Positions 23,214 to 35,595 of a DNA stretch of 64,000 nt are shown here, piece by piece (within the stretch, counting starts at the first letter, position 1; each line of letters begins with the position of its first letter). The stretch is from the NCBI GenBank assembly GCA_038373885.1, contig JAWZYV010016933.1, positions 310,001-374,000 of the forward strand, written 5' to 3'. The translations under genes and the position numbers were made by a program. Source of the stretch: Cheiracanthium punctorium. Taxonomy: Eukaryota; Arthropoda; Arachnida; Araneae; Cheiracanthiidae. The notes beneath the pieces were generated by a model. It searched no databases, was not told the DNA's origin, and worked only from the letters and a program-made list of their open reading frames with translations.

Positions 23214-24516
23214 TAAAAAAAACAAACTTATAGTCAATGATTGATTGTGATTTTTTTCTTTTAATTAATTTAATTGTTTGAATGCACATTAAAATCTCTA
23301 GTATACACAATACATTTGCTATAATTTATTTTCTGTGTGTACTAGAAGTCATTCAAAAAGTGCCTGTATCACAAACTATTAGAAGTAAAAATTTATTAAT
23401 AGCATGCTCTGTTTTGTGATTTAATATCAAGAAATGAATGTTTTAATACATGTTTAATGAATACCTTACTCTTATAACTAAGTATTTACTGAATTACTGA
23501 ATATGCACTTTAATTTTTTTTTTATTATTATTATTTAGTCTCATATGATGTATGTTTTGGGGATTTATTTCCCCTCATCTTAATTTCCTCTTTATATAAC
23601 CTTACCTTTGGGAGGCAAAAGGATGCCCTGGGTGGAAAGTGTTGAAGGAAACGGAAAATCAAGGATGACAGTAAAAAGCAGATATGTGTTCTTTTATCTT
23701 GAGCCCTATTTTACTAATACTGATTCTTTTAAGTTGAAAATAATGCAATTTGACTTTTGATGAGAGGTTTAAATGCCAGATTTTATGTATATATATCTGT
23801 AAAACCCATATAAAATAAGTATTTACTCCAGAATTTTTTGAAATCTCCAACGTTCTATAACTTAGTTTGCTTTTCGAATGCTATATTTTTTTTCTGCTTT
23901 TTGATTATTTATAACATATAACAATGTACTTATATCTTTTGTTAAGTTTCATAAAATGAATCAAAGGTGATTGATTAAATGACATTTTGTTAATATTTTT
24001 TGTTATAAATTAAATAATAAATACTAATTTGAATTTTTAAATTTTTATAGGCAATCTTTTGGACCTTAATAACCACACGGTGTTGCCAGATGCAATGATC
24101 TTCAACAGTAACATAATATTAAAAATGCAAGACTTATTGGTTTATCAGTTCATTGTTTAAATATCTCTACTTCTTTTGCACTTTCTCTTTCTATATTTGT
24201 TTTATTTTGTCTTTCTCCTGATATGCAAATAAATATTATGTGGACCTAAAAATATTCCATTTAATGAGCTCTGTTTTTTTTTTTTTACGTGGAGGGAAAA
24301 GAAATTTAATTTTAAGATTTAAAATTTTTTTTTTAATCCCATGTATGTTTTAAATTGAATGGACAAATTTTTGTTGACAGGTTTGAATCTTTTTGAGCCA
24401 TTTAAGTTGGTGTCACTCTTTTTCTTGCAGTTTTAATTGTTATATTTTCTGTTAAGTTCACTACTATGTGTCCTTTTTAATATAGAATATATTAATAATG
24501 TATTTTTCTTTTTCAG
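23214..24516. other. No gene seen; intron between cassettes 2 and 3
   Basis: AT-rich with homopolymer tracts. No finger relics or element ends recognised. Confidence 0.5.
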
Positions 24517-24815
24517 GAATTTTGACAAGAAATTATAATCAAGATTCACTAGTTGCAACTGTACGATATCAGTGTTCTTATTGTTCATACTCAACAAAGT
24601 ACACAACCAATTTTAATGCCCATAAAAGAATACATACTGGAGAAAAACCATACAGTTGTAACATATGTTGGAAATCCTTTACACAGAAAGCAAACCTTCT
24701 CACGCATCATCGATGCCACACTGGGGAAAGACCTTTCTCTTGCATGAATTGTAAAAAAAGTTTTACTCAGAAAATATCCCTACAAAAACATGTTTGTTCA
24801 AAAATATTTTATTAA
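24517..24815 (+). CDS. Zinc-finger cassette 3 (three fingers, terminal exon)
   Basis: The acceptor tttctttttcag ends at 24516, and ga completes the split codon. The 98-residue product has a leader of about 24 residues, finger 1 CSYC...HKRIH, linker TGEKPY, finger 2 CNIC...H-X3-H, linker TGERPF, and finger 3 CMNC...KHVC ending in His-X-Cys. Contact positions (-1,2,3,6) are Y,T,N,A; Q,A,N,T; and Q,I,S,K. The stop is at 24813-24815. A poly(A) signal, aataaa, lies at 24997-25002. It probably gives one DNA-binding isoform. A start inside the exon is possible in principle, but the first methionine lies upstream of the splice site in the intron. Confidence 0.85.
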
Positions 24816-26371
24816 CTTTGTACTTACCTTATAGATTCAGATGAAAAAAAATATTGTTAAATTTGTCATTAGTCTTAAATTTGTTTTAAATTTGTCTTAA
24901 TTTTGTTTTTATTTTTATACATTATTATTAAACATTACATTATTTTATACATTATTATTAAAAATTAGTCTGAAATTTGTTTTTATTTTTATACAGAATA
25001 AAAGGCAACTCAAGACACCAGGGTTTTTTGTAGGAAGTAGCGATAAATGTCTTCTTAGAGATCTTTTTTTTTTTTTTTTTTTTTTTGGGGGGGGGGGGGG
25101 GGGGGGAACTACAGCAAAATAAAAGTAAAAATAAATTGTATGTAATAGCCTAGCAGTTGATACAGGATGACTATATCACCTTCATCATGGTTATAGTCTT
25201 AGATAATTTTTGAATTACTAGACAGTGCTCTTACTGTTATTGTTTTAAGTGGAGCATCTTATTTTTTAATCTAATATGAGCATTTTACCGTAAGTATTTT
25301 TCAAAATTGCAGCATATAGTTACACTGATCACTGACTGGAACTTTCTGGTTTGTACCACTACAAAACAAAACTTTTACTGACATTATTTTTAAAAAATGA
25401 AAAAGTTATCCTAAAAAACCATAATAAAATCCATGCCATTGGTGATATCAGCTTGAAATTGTTCATAACTGTGTAAAAAAATATCTGTGCTACTTTAAAA
25501 TTTGAAAAATCTGCCTGTTACCTTATTTTTATCAGGTATTCCCTCCCCCCCCATTTTTAACTCTAGGAAATTATCCCATTAGGGGTAAAACAAAGTTAAA
25601 AGCTGTCCCTGGAATATTAACACCCTTAGTGAGCACTGAGGGGACTTTCAGTACCATGAATTCGGCATGCATGTGTACGGTGGTCTTCAGTGATATATCT
25701 GAATCAGATCTACAACCTTCTGGCTACTAGTGCATTGCCTTTAGCACTGGGCTACTATGACCTCTAATTCTGTGTTTGAATAATTTATGTGCTTCTGTTG
25801 GATAATCTTCCCTTTATGAATGGTATAATCTTTGTATGACCTAATATTTAGTGTTAATTCTGTAGATATATATGTATATACATAATTTTAAAATCTGTTT
25901 TTTAAAAATACGTTACCAAGTTTTGTCTGTTGTTTTACTAATAAGACCAGTGCAAAAAATAAATTGTCATCCAATGTAATCTTAAAATAGAGTTCGAAAA
26001 AAAGAACCATGCATTAAATCATGTAAAAAAAAACATGTTTTCAAAATTAGAAGAGGAATCTCTTCTAATTTTGCAAACATTATTGGTTGTTTACATGCAG
26101 ATCTAATATTGTGTTTTGAGACACTTTTATAGCTTCCAGCCCTGATGATATAATAAGTTAAATCATTGATGCTTAAATAAGTACTTCTGAGTTGGAGGCT
26201 ATTAGAAATATATTTTTATTGATTTTTATAGGCAGTCAGTGTTGTAGTGCTTAAGCATATCATAATAATATGTCATATTGATAACTTAAAAGGCCTTGAG
26301 CTCCATTTTGTATCATTATATCAGTACATTTTTGAGTGTAATTAATATATTTCATACATAGAGCAAACTGC
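24816..26371. other. No gene seen; contains poly(T)/poly(G) tract and a hairpin
   Basis: Includes a long T run followed by a G run at about 25066-25106, the kind of tract where assembly errors are common. A hairpin lies at 26042-26073. No coding region. Confidence 0.5.
26042..26073. repeat. 14-bp perfect hairpin with 4-base loop
   Basis: caaaattagaagag, loop gaat, then the exact inverse ctcttctaattttg. It is not followed by a T run and has no neighbouring gene end, so its role is unknown. Confidence 0.7.
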
Positions 26372-26470
26372 ATTTCTAAATGAACTTTTCTAACAAAAGT
26401 CATTACATTTTTAAAGATTTTTAGGCATGTCAATCTCAAATAGATGTTACCCCCCTTAAAAAAAAAGAAA
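26372..26470. repeat. Flanking direct repeat, left copy, next to Copia copy 2
   Basis: About 97 bp, from taaatgaacttttctaac through cccccttaaaaaaaaag, identical as far as I can read to 30574-30670 on the other side of the Copia element. A normal Copia target duplication is 5 bp. Confidence 0.85.
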
Positions 26471-26730
26471 AGAAGAAGAAGATATAAACAATACACTGCA
26501 ATAATACAAACACAAAAACAAAATAGATACTTCCTGGCGAAACCACCTATAAAAAAAAATAGTCTTAGTGTTTTTCAGTTCATAATGTCCATAAGTATTC
26601 ATGGTTTGCACAGTCCAAGTTTCTTCACAAGGTTAACAAACGAAGTACTTGTTAGGGGTTTTGTAAGAATGTCGGCTAACTGTTCAGCTGAAGAAACATA
26701 TTCCAATTTCAAAATTACTCTCTCAACCTT

Positions 26731-28655
26731 TTACCTAATAGAATGGTATCGGATATCAATGTGTTTGGATCTTCTATGATGCTGTGGGTTTTGCGCCAGC
26801 TTTATGGCACTTTGGTTGTCCATGAACAAAGACGGTGTATTATCATATCCAGTTAGCTCCTTAAATAGCAATTTGAGCCAAACAAGCTCATTAGCAGCTT
26901 CACTGGCGGCCACATACTCTGCTTCAGTTGAAGAAATTGCCACAGAGTGTTGCAGTCGGGACCACCAGGTGATTGCAGCTCCAGAGTTAACTGAAACCAT
27001 ACCAGAAGTTGAACCTCTGGTTTTCTCCTCTCCGGCATGGTCCACATCACTGAAGACAGCAAATTCTTCCTGTACAGAAGTCCAACACTACTAGTGCCAC
27101 GAAGGTATCTATAAATTCTTTTGACATTTTTCCAGTCATCTTTTGTAGGATTGGACAAGGCTTGGGATACTAGAGCTACAGCAAACGCTATATCTGGCCT
27201 GGTAGCAACTGCTAAATACTGCAGACAGCCAACTGCTTCTCTGTAAGGAACATTAACTGGCTCTTTATCTCCTTCCTGAACTTTAGCCACTTCACAGGGT
27301 GTTGAGACAGCTTTGGAATTCTCTAAGCCGAATCACTGCAATATCTTCTCCGCATACAGACTTTGGCAAATAAAAATATCACCATTAGTCTTCTGATTAA
27401 TTTGTACTCCTAAAAAAGAACTGAGAGGTCCATCAGTGATTTTAAATTCTTGTTTCAGATCAGAAATTAGCTGTTCTATTTCTGAAATACTTGAACCTGC
27501 AACAAGTCCATCATCTACATATAAGGTGATAAACAATACAGAATTATCACTGCTTTTGATAAATAAACAAGGGTCAGCATGAGACTGCTTAAACTGCAAT
27601 TTTTGTGTTGCCTTAATGAACCGCCGGTTCCAACACCGTGGAGATTGCTTCAGACCATAAAGTGAGCGAATCAATTTGCACACACGACCAGACCCATCAT
27701 CAAAACCTTCTTGTTGCTTCATGTATATTTCCTTGTCAAGAAAGCCATACAGGAAAGCTGTTTTCACGTCAAACTGATGCAAGTAGAGTTCTCGCGAAGC
27801 AGCAACACTAAGAACAGTGTGCAAGGTGTCAAATCTGGCAACTGGTGCAAAAATTTCATCATAATCGTAGCCAGCTTTCTGGGAAAAACCTCTGGCCACA
27901 AGTCGAGCTTTTGCTTTCGAAGGTAGCCCTTTTTCATCGGTCTTGATACGATACACCCATTTGTTATCAAGTAGTTGATGATTTTTCGGAAGTTCTGTAA
28001 GCTTCCACGTTTCATTTTCTTCATGAGACTGCATCTCTTCAATCATGGCTTGTTTCCACAGCTCTGCTTCTGGTGACTTCATAGCATCTTTATAACAAGC
28101 AGGCGTCTCAATTCCAGTTAAAGTATTTATGAAAAGCACATAATTTTCGGAAAGAAATTGTGGCTTTCTTCGGTCTCTTTCAGGATAGCGCCTGCTGTCT
28201 GATTCTTCTTCATTTTTCTCGTCTTCACTTACTTTGGGACTTTCATTTTCTTTTTCTGAAAAAACATCACTGCAAGTGATTTCCACTGTCCAGGGCTCAT
28301 AAGGGGATTCATCACAGAAAACAACATTGCAGCTTCTTTCGACTTTGTTTCTGGAAGGTATAAATACTCTATATTCATCATGAGCTTCATAACCAACGAA
28401 CAGTCCCTCAACAGACTTCTTGTCCCATTTTTGGCGCCTTTGTTTGGGTTCATATACATAACATCTTGTACCAAATATTCTTAAGCGCTTTATATTGAAA
28501 TTTTCAGACTTTCCATACCATAATTCAAATGGTGTCTTATCGTCTACTGGAGTAGGACCTGTGTGATTCAATACATAAGTAGATGTATTACATGCTTCAG
28601 CCCATAACTTCTTCGATAATCCTTTTTGGTGAACCATGGCCCGTGCAGCTTCCAC
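26731..28655 (-). pseudogene. Copia integrase C-terminus, reverse transcriptase and RNase H, broken
   Basis: From the right, a frame opening near 28655 carries the integrase tail (a VLN..GPTP...P-ELW segment), then a long reverse transcriptase with KARLVARGFSQ, QFDVKTAFLYG and YVDD motifs. The frame stops at 27333-27335, where a TGA replaces the arginine codon found in copy 1. It resumes in the same frame at 27290, then loses about 13 bases near 27068 relative to copy 1 and shifts. RNase H (26731-27045, with DNQSAIKL and RRSKHIDI) follows in another frame and ends early at a stop caused by a G-to-T change. The order is that of Pol in Copia elements. It cannot yield an intact polyprotein. Confidence 0.9.
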
Positions 28656-30214
28656 AATCGTACGATTCTCTCTTTCAGCTCCTCCGTTGGTCCAGCCACA
28701 TCAGCATTAATTTGTTCTGCTGGTTTTGTTGGTCTAACTGGTCTAGTCTTGGAAGATTTTCTGTGGGCTTTTCCATACATACACCCAACACAAAATTCCG
28801 AGCCTTCTTTTGATAAAGAAATTCCTTGTTGTTGCAGAAACTTCATACAGTGTTTCTTATTTTGATGTGCCATTCTTTCATGCATCACTTGAAGTGTGTC
28901 ACTTGTACTTGAAATAAGCACAGTAGCAGGTTTTCTAGGATTTATGGCAAACATTTTCATAAAAAACAAACCATTTTCTGATCTTTGGCACTTTGCAATA
29001 GTTTGGCAGCCATTTTTCACATAGCACAATTGATTTTTGAATTCAACAGAAAGCCCTTTACTTAATGCATGAGAGACAGAAAATAACTGATATTTTAAAT
29101 CAGGTACATACCATACATCAGTTAGATAATGCTCCTGCCATTTACCAGAAACTTGGGTTTTCACAGCAATTTGACCACAGCCATAAGCAACCAATGTTTG
29201 ACCTCCTGCTGCATTAACGACTTCTGGAACGGCAAATCTTTTGAAGCTTTTAAATACAGTATTATCAAATGTCATATGCTGAGATGCTCCAGAATCAGCA
29301 ATCCAACTTTTATCATCTTGAAAACCAGTACATGGCATTGCCACACCATAGGAGGAAGAATTCTTTTGTTTATTTTCAGAACAGTTCATTCGCTTATGAC
29401 CGACTTTTCCGCAATTAAAACAGGTAATATTTTTAGCTGCATTTGAATGTTTGTTTACACTATTCCATTTCTTCCCTTTATTCTTATACATTTTGACATT
29501 TCTACCCCTGGCGCGATCTTTTTCCGAATTCGGCAACGACTCTTGCCGTCTGGATCTTTCTATTTGTAAAGCTGTACTGCTTTCATTCTGCTGGTGAGCT
29601 ATTTGTTGCTCAAAGGCACACAATCTCTCAGTCAAAAGTTGAATTGAGCGCTCTTTCAGTGGAATTCCTTCCCACAATGTCTTAAATGCTATGTATTCTT
29701 GAGGCAGCATCGAAATTATTCTAAATAATAACATTGCTTCTGGAACAACACAATTTAAGATACGTTGCAGTTCGTCGTTAGCTACACTAAAAATATTTTG
29801 ACTGCGACTGATAAAAGATGCAATATTCTCACCTTGTTTCCATTCGAGATGAAAGAAATCAGTCCACAAGCGATCAAGTCTATGTGTCGACGATTTATCA
29901 TAAATGGCGACCAGTTTTTCGTAAGCCTCTTTAGCCGTCGAACATGTTTTAATATAATCGAAGTTACTATCATCCAGAGCTTGCGAGATGAACAATAACG
30001 CTTTTTAATCAAACATTTCAAAGCTATGTTTAGCTTTTTCTAAAGCGGCAGCATCCGCGTATCCGTCACTCATTTCCGGGAATTTCTTATCACCCGTCAC
30101 ATAGCCTGATAATTCTTGCGTTTTTAACAGCAGTAATAGTGACATCTTCCACAGAGTCCAATCTTTCGCCGATTCCAATTTTTCCATTGTGAATTTTAAG
30201 TCTACAGGTGCCAT
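28650..30214 (-). pseudogene. Copia gag, protease and N-terminal integrase, broken
   Basis: Gag begins at an ATG near 30212-30214 (MAPVDLKF). A single in-frame TAA at 30005-30007 interrupts it. Downstream are the capsid-like region, a CX2CX4HX4C zinc knuckle (CFNCGKVGHKRMNC, near 29420), the aspartic protease motif DSGAS (near 29300) and the integrase HHCC-type zinc region (HERMAHQ ... CVGCMYGKA, near 28780-28880). Near 28695-28710 the sequence jumps from the start of the integrase core (ADVAGP) straight to the segment following the catalytic glutamate, with a frame change, so most of the DDE core is deleted. Non-functional. Confidence 0.9.
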
Positions 30215-30340
30215 TTTTATTTTCTTCTTTGCCAACACCAGAAAGAATAGAATATGGCTCGCTTTCACTTCACGTACTTCACAAATAAAAGTCCGTTTTC
30301 ACAAATAATAAATACGGCACTTACGCAGTTGAATCGTTGC

Positions 30341-30354
30341 CTGGGCCCATAACC
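30341..30354 (-). other. Copia primer binding site, initiator-tRNA(Met) type
   Basis: The plus-strand sequence ctgggcccataacc abuts the LTR and equals the anticodon arm of eukaryotic initiator methionine tRNA (CAT anticodon). On the minus strand it is therefore complementary to that tRNA. Drosophila copia is known to prime from an internal fragment of initiator tRNA(Met), so this fits the same half-tRNA priming. Confidence 0.75.
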
Positions 30355-30573
30355 TGTTTGTTTTCGAGGTAAAAATAAAACAACACAGTAATTATAATGT
30401 CACTAGTTTATTAAAAAAAGAAAAGAAAAAACATCACATGTTCCACAGCATCAGTACGATCGTCAATCTTGAAGTGGCAGTAGACAAAAAATAAAATAAG
30501 TGTTGCCAAAGGTGGCAAAAGGGAAAACATACCAAGAATACCAGAATTGACGAGATATCGCTCAAACTCAACA
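30355..30573 (-). repeat. Copia 5' LTR (copy 2), 219 bp
   Basis: It matches the copy-1 LTR at 9333-9555 almost base for base, with TG...CA ends. It differs by small changes, such as one lost 6-bp unit of gaagtg. Immediately outside is the direct repeat that starts ctaaatgaac. Confidence 0.85.
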
Positions 30574-30670
30574 CTAAATGAACTTTTCTAACAAAAGTCA
30601 TTACATTTTTAAAGATTTTTAGGCATGTCAATCTCAAATAGATGTTACCCCCCTTAAAAAAAAAGAAAAG
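30574..30670. repeat. Flanking direct repeat, right copy
   Basis: Partner of the repeat at 26372-26470. It continues into an aaaag microsatellite and then unique DNA. Confidence 0.85.
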
Positions 30671-32546
30671 AAAAGAAAAGAGATTGTATGTGTATTTTTA
30701 GAGTCTTGTAACTCCTTAGATTATTTAATCAGCCTTGCCCTGAAACATTGTCTTATCCCTTAAAATATACAGTTCTTTTCAGTTGCATGAATTAAAAGTC
30801 GGCATAAACTAATGCATTAACTTTTTATAAAGGATGAACAATTCCTCTTGTTCTCTTGGTACATATTTCGAAGAGTATAGATAGATTTTATTTTTATTAT
30901 AAGTTTTTTAATATGAATGGAAGTAGTGACAGAGCATATTTTGCTTAACAAAAGCAAAAATGCACTGGAAAAAGAGAATATTAATGCAGTTCATGGAAAT
31001 TGGCCAATCTGCATAATCAGTGTCAAAAATAAATCCAGTTTTCCAGCATTCTAGAAATGTGTATGTGTATGTTCAACTTGATCCCTCAATATATGTTAAT
31101 CAAAGACATGTCCTCTGGGCTTGGTGTGAAGTCTAGTGAATATCAAATTTCACATAAGTATTGGCCTAACACACTAGATTCAACACATTTAATCAGTCCA
31201 GTACGAAAAAATAAGATATTTGCAGTGAAAAATTCTGTTTCAATGAGTTTCGTTTCATTACTGGAATGAGATAGCTCACCTTTCGAACCCAGTATGCACC
31301 ATAACATATTGTATATATTTTTCAGTCAGAAAGATGAAAAAATTAACACTAATAATCTAATTCTTTCATGTGTAAGTGCAGCATTTCAGCACTAAATAAA
31401 ACAGTAAACTAATGTATTATACAGAACAAATGTATATGTATAATGATATTTACAATAAAATAAATTATTTCAATTTCAGATTATTTAACATATTAATTTT
31501 AATAGCTGTCTACATAAGTCCATTTTAACAATATCTTGCTATAACATTTGAATAGAATTAGTAACCTTGTGTGAATTTCATTTATTTATTTTGAAATATG
31601 ACTAACCTTCTAAAATTGTCTATAATATTAACAGAACGTTTGGGAACGTTTAATTAAACTAGATGCATACTATAAAAATTGACTGTGATTCATAGCTTTT
31701 ATTTAGCTACAGAGGAAATAATAATAGCACCTCATGTTTTTAGTTAATGCACTTAAATGTTTTTCATGGATATAATATCTGTGAGCTCCACTATTTGTTG
31801 CTTAATACATATGATAGTGCTAATTACTGAAAAGTTCTTACATAGCTTTATAATTCAGATACATACTGTTATTTAATAGTACCTATATTATCTAGGCTAA
31901 TTTTTTAATTTATCGTTTTAATTATAGTATGATTTTTATTACATTAGTTTAGATTGATAGCCAGATTTATTGATTTATTTATTTATATATATGTGTGTGT
32001 TTATTTATTTTATTTTAATTTAGTTTGTGACTATGTGCACAATAAATGGTGCCAGAATAGGATTATATTCAGATTTTTCAAAATTCTATGTGGTATAGTG
32101 ATAGCTTTTTTAGAGAACTGTTGGCTGAAGATTTTGGATAAGAAATCAGTCATTAAAATAAAATGCACTTTAATATTGTTAATTTATTTTAAATAAAATA
32201 TGTATTAGAATTGTAAGTGGTGTGTGTTATTTCATAGATAATGGTTTCTAAGTTGTATATATTAATGTGTGTATTGCTATAGCAGCAAGCTCTGGAACAT
32301 TGTCTTAAATGCATTTCTATGTTTGTACATGTATATTTACATATTATATTCATTTTACTCTACTTTTAGTGTTTAGTAAAAGTATACTGCAGTCTTTTTG
32401 ATATTCTAAAATATTTTTATCAGGGTAAATTAAGAAAAAATAGCTGACCCTTTCTTTGTAGATAAATACTTAATTTGATCCATAATTATTTATTTATTTA
32501 TGGCATGCCACATTCATGCAGATATTCTTACATTATTTGCTGAAAA
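30671..32546. other. No gene seen
   Basis: AT-rich intron-like DNA. Short open frames show no domain, compositional signal or splice-flanked fingers. Confidence 0.5.
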
Positions 32547-33811
32547 TCTATATATATAAAAGAGAAGAGTTTGTTTGTTCGCTATACACGTCCAGACATT
32601 TTGACGGATCTGGACCAAATTTGGCATGCTGACTAAATAGGACAAGAGAAAGCTAATGCCGTAAAAATGAAATTAATCGGATTAATAGTTTTTGAGTTAT
32701 TTTATGTTTTGTAAGGTTTTTGGCCATTTTTCTCGCATTTTACGTTATCGCGAGCTAAATTTCTGTCCAAATACTATATTTTTTATATCATCGGAAACTA
32801 CAGAGTTTTCTTTTTCAAATACAATTTGTTACAAAATCGTACTTACATTTGCCGATTTTTGGGAATTTTTTAAAGGAAGTCATGTTTTGAAGAAAATGTA
32901 CGGCTTTTAAAAATATGCTATTTTTAAACTGTCGCATCCAAAAACCTAACGGGCAAAAATTTTCCATCTTTCTACCACTTATTAAACATTTATTTCTCCC
33001 TCCTTTAAATTTTGAACCGTGTAGAAATGTTTATTAGTTTTTTTATATAATTTTTTTCTGAAAAGATCCCAGGTTAAAATTTTCTGTGGACTGCAAATTC
33101 CGCAAAATGAAAGTCGAAAACTTCTTCCTCTGGTTTCCAAGGTCGCTTCAACTGTGAGCGCGCTTCGCAGGAGGGAGGAATTTCATCTGGCATCCTGAAA
33201 GAGAGAGGGGGATAGAGGTGGAGATTAAGATGATCATACGTCTTCGAAATTCGAGGACAGTCCCCAAATTTAGATCGTTTTTTCAATTTGTCATCAAAAA
33301 TACTTTGACTTCCTGGGGATGCCAAAAGTCCCCAAATTTAAAGATTTGTACTTTTACCCTGAAAGTTTCCGTTTAGTTTATTTATTTCAGAAAAAAAACT
33401 GAATAAATAAAATAAAATAAAACTACTAAAAGTGCCTTCTACTCAGAGAAACAACAAAATTCGATCTCTGAAAAATGATTGTTAGAACACAGACAGGTAG
33501 AAGAGGAGAAATCTAGCCACGTCCAGTTCCCGGAGCCTCTACACCATCGGGTGCTTTGTTCTTTTTTTTTTTTATCATTGCAGCGGGAGAATTCACATTC
33601 CAGCCTAGCCAAGTCCAATTCCTGGCAACCTCTGTATTTTATTAGGTGCCGTGTTCATTTTTTTTTTTTTTTTTTTTGCCTTGGGAAATCCCATGTCCTT
33701 TTTTTTTATCATTCCAGCGGGAGGATTCACATTCCTTCCCTTTACAATCTATATTTAAGGTAAATGGCATTTCTCATTCATTGCACGGGCAACGCTGGGC
33801 CACGCTGCTAG
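32547..33811 (+). mobile_element. Non-autonomous Helitron, about 1.27 kb
   Basis: It begins TC (tctatatatataaaag) directly after an A and ends with a GC-rich segment (cgggcaacgctgggccacg) followed by CTAG, directly before a T. Insertion between A and T, a 5' TC and a 3' CTRR preceded by a GC-rich potential hairpin are Helitron hallmarks. It has no terminal inverted repeats. The 3' half holds diverged direct repeats with the words attcacattcc and agcggga(g), plus long T runs. No Rep/helicase coding sequence. Confidence 0.75.
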
Positions 33812-34686
33812 TCTTAGTATAAATTTATATGTGAAGTATATTTTCAGCCAAAAAAATAAATGATGAAAATTAATTTTTATTAAATAGATTAGTCATAATA
33901 TACGTAATTTACTCCCTGCCAACAAAATGAGACTCTTGTAATCTGTTTTAGATATATTCATGCAAACCTAAACTAAAAATTCATTATTCAGCTGCGTATG
34001 TGTACTTTTATTTTATTTCAGATTTCTCATATGAATTTTAATTAAAATATTATTGTCTTTACTGTAAAATATAAGGTGCACAACTAAGTTCCTGCTGTTT
34101 GTCAATAGATGGCTTCAGCAGTCAGCGCTGTTCGATTGCGACCGATTGAAAACAGTAGAAAGGACTGGGGCATATGGTAAACAAACCGCTGTGCCGCAGT
34201 CATGATTGTGTGCTTTCATCAAATACTTTTGGGTGTGTGAAAATGTCTGAATTAGTGCCAAATAATCATCATTTGCGGGAAGTGTTGATTTTCCTGTTTC
34301 ATTCGAAGAAAACGGCGGCTGCAGAATTGAGAGCTCCAAAACGCTTACGTCGATGCTGCTCTAAGTGAAACAACGTGCCATGATTGGTTTCGACTCTTTA
34401 AAGACAGTGATTTCAATGTTGACGACCGTCCCTATGATGGATGGCCAAAAACCTTCAAAGACGCTGAATTGGAGCCTTTGGTCAATGAGGATCTGTGCCA
34501 AACGCAACTAGAGCTTGCGTCAGTGTTAGGCGTAACCCGCTAAGCCATTTCTAAGTGATTGCATGCATTGGGAATAATTTAAAAGCAAGGAAATTGGGTT
34601 CCTGGTGATTTGAAGCCACGAGACGTTGAGCGTTGTTTGTTCGCCTATGAACAACTGCTCCAGCGACAAAATCAGAAGGGGTTTCT

Positions 34687-35595
34687 CAGTGGTGTGGTCG
34701 AGGGGGGACGCCGTCCCCCACTTTTTTTTCAGGGGGGGGGGGCTGATTTTGCATTTTTTTTTTAAATTAACTTAATGTAAATTTTCCTTTTGTCATTCTA
34801 CATCAGAATGAAAACCAAAAAGGATGATTTGAACCATCTAAGTAGACCTTAACCCTTTAAGCGGTCAATTTTTTTACCGAAATGCTTCCAAAAAAAGGCA
34901 TATGATGAAATATTCCCGCTCTCTCGCTAGGAAAAAAAAACCCTGGATGAAAAAAAACATTTCAGTTACATTGACAAGCCACGGCATCTATTTAAAAATA
35001 TTAATACTAAATAGTCTCTTCACAATAATGAAATATACGGGCAAATCAGAAAAGGAAAGGAGAAAATATCGATGCCTGTACGCTATACGGGCAAACCAGT
35101 TGAGGCCGATTTTGGGTAGCACGTACACTGTACGGCAAACTGCTTAAGGGGTTAAGATTACCCACTTATAAACCTTTTCTAAATACTGCACAATGTAAAT
35201 ATATCCATCATCATACAACACACTTCCAGTCAAAGAGAGTAAAAGGGGCAAGATTGATTTAAATGAAACAGTAATCAATCATGTAAATGTGAATAAATTT
35301 GTTTTAAATTATAACTTTTTAAATCCTGCCTAGAAATAGCATGCTTTAAAATCGCAACGTACAATGTGAGAGAAAAGTCAGATTGATTTTCAGGCAATTT
35401 ATTTCTAAAAATTTGAGCACGAGCAAGGTAGTACAACAAGTTTAAAATTCGATTTCAAAGCTTCAATGCTCCACGTATTATCCTCCCGCCCCCTAAATAT
35501 ATATATACTGTTTCAGAAAAGAATGTGTACGTTTGGGTTGAATTTCTTCTCAAAATGAGTATACCCCCACTTTTTTTTTTAGGACTATACCACTG
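34687..35595. mobile_element. hAT-type non-autonomous element nested in mariner
   Basis: It is flanked by the perfect 8-bp duplication gggtttct (34679-34686 and 35596-35603). The ends cagtggtgtggtc and gactataccactg are inverse with two mismatches. It has G- and C-rich subterminal runs and no transposase. It splits the mariner transposase just before its first catalytic motif and itself contains the element at 34853. Confidence 0.85.
34853..35151. mobile_element. piggyBac-like MITE, 299 bp, nested third level
   Basis: It is flanked by TTAA on both sides (34849-34852 and 35152-35155). The ends ccctttaagcggtc and gcttaagggg are imperfect inverse repeats. The TTAA target and CCY ends are piggyBac-like. 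No coding capacity. Confidence 0.65.

Larger units (their letters stand above)
26485..30573 (-). mobile_element. Copia-type LTR retrotransposon, copy 2 (3' end missing)
   Basis: Read on the minus strand it has a 5' LTR (30355-30573), a tRNA-type primer binding site, gag, protease, integrase, reverse transcriptase and RNase H in Copia order, with integrase before reverse transcriptase. Internal sequence runs to about 26485, where it joins an A-rich stretch. The polypurine tract and the 3' LTR seen in copy 1 are missing. The coding region has an integrase-core deletion, stop codons and a small deletion, so the copy is not autonomous. Confidence 0.85.

Noticed and set aside
27711..29998. Several plus-strand frames across 27.7-30.0 kb
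   Set aside because: They are antisense to the Copia polyprotein.
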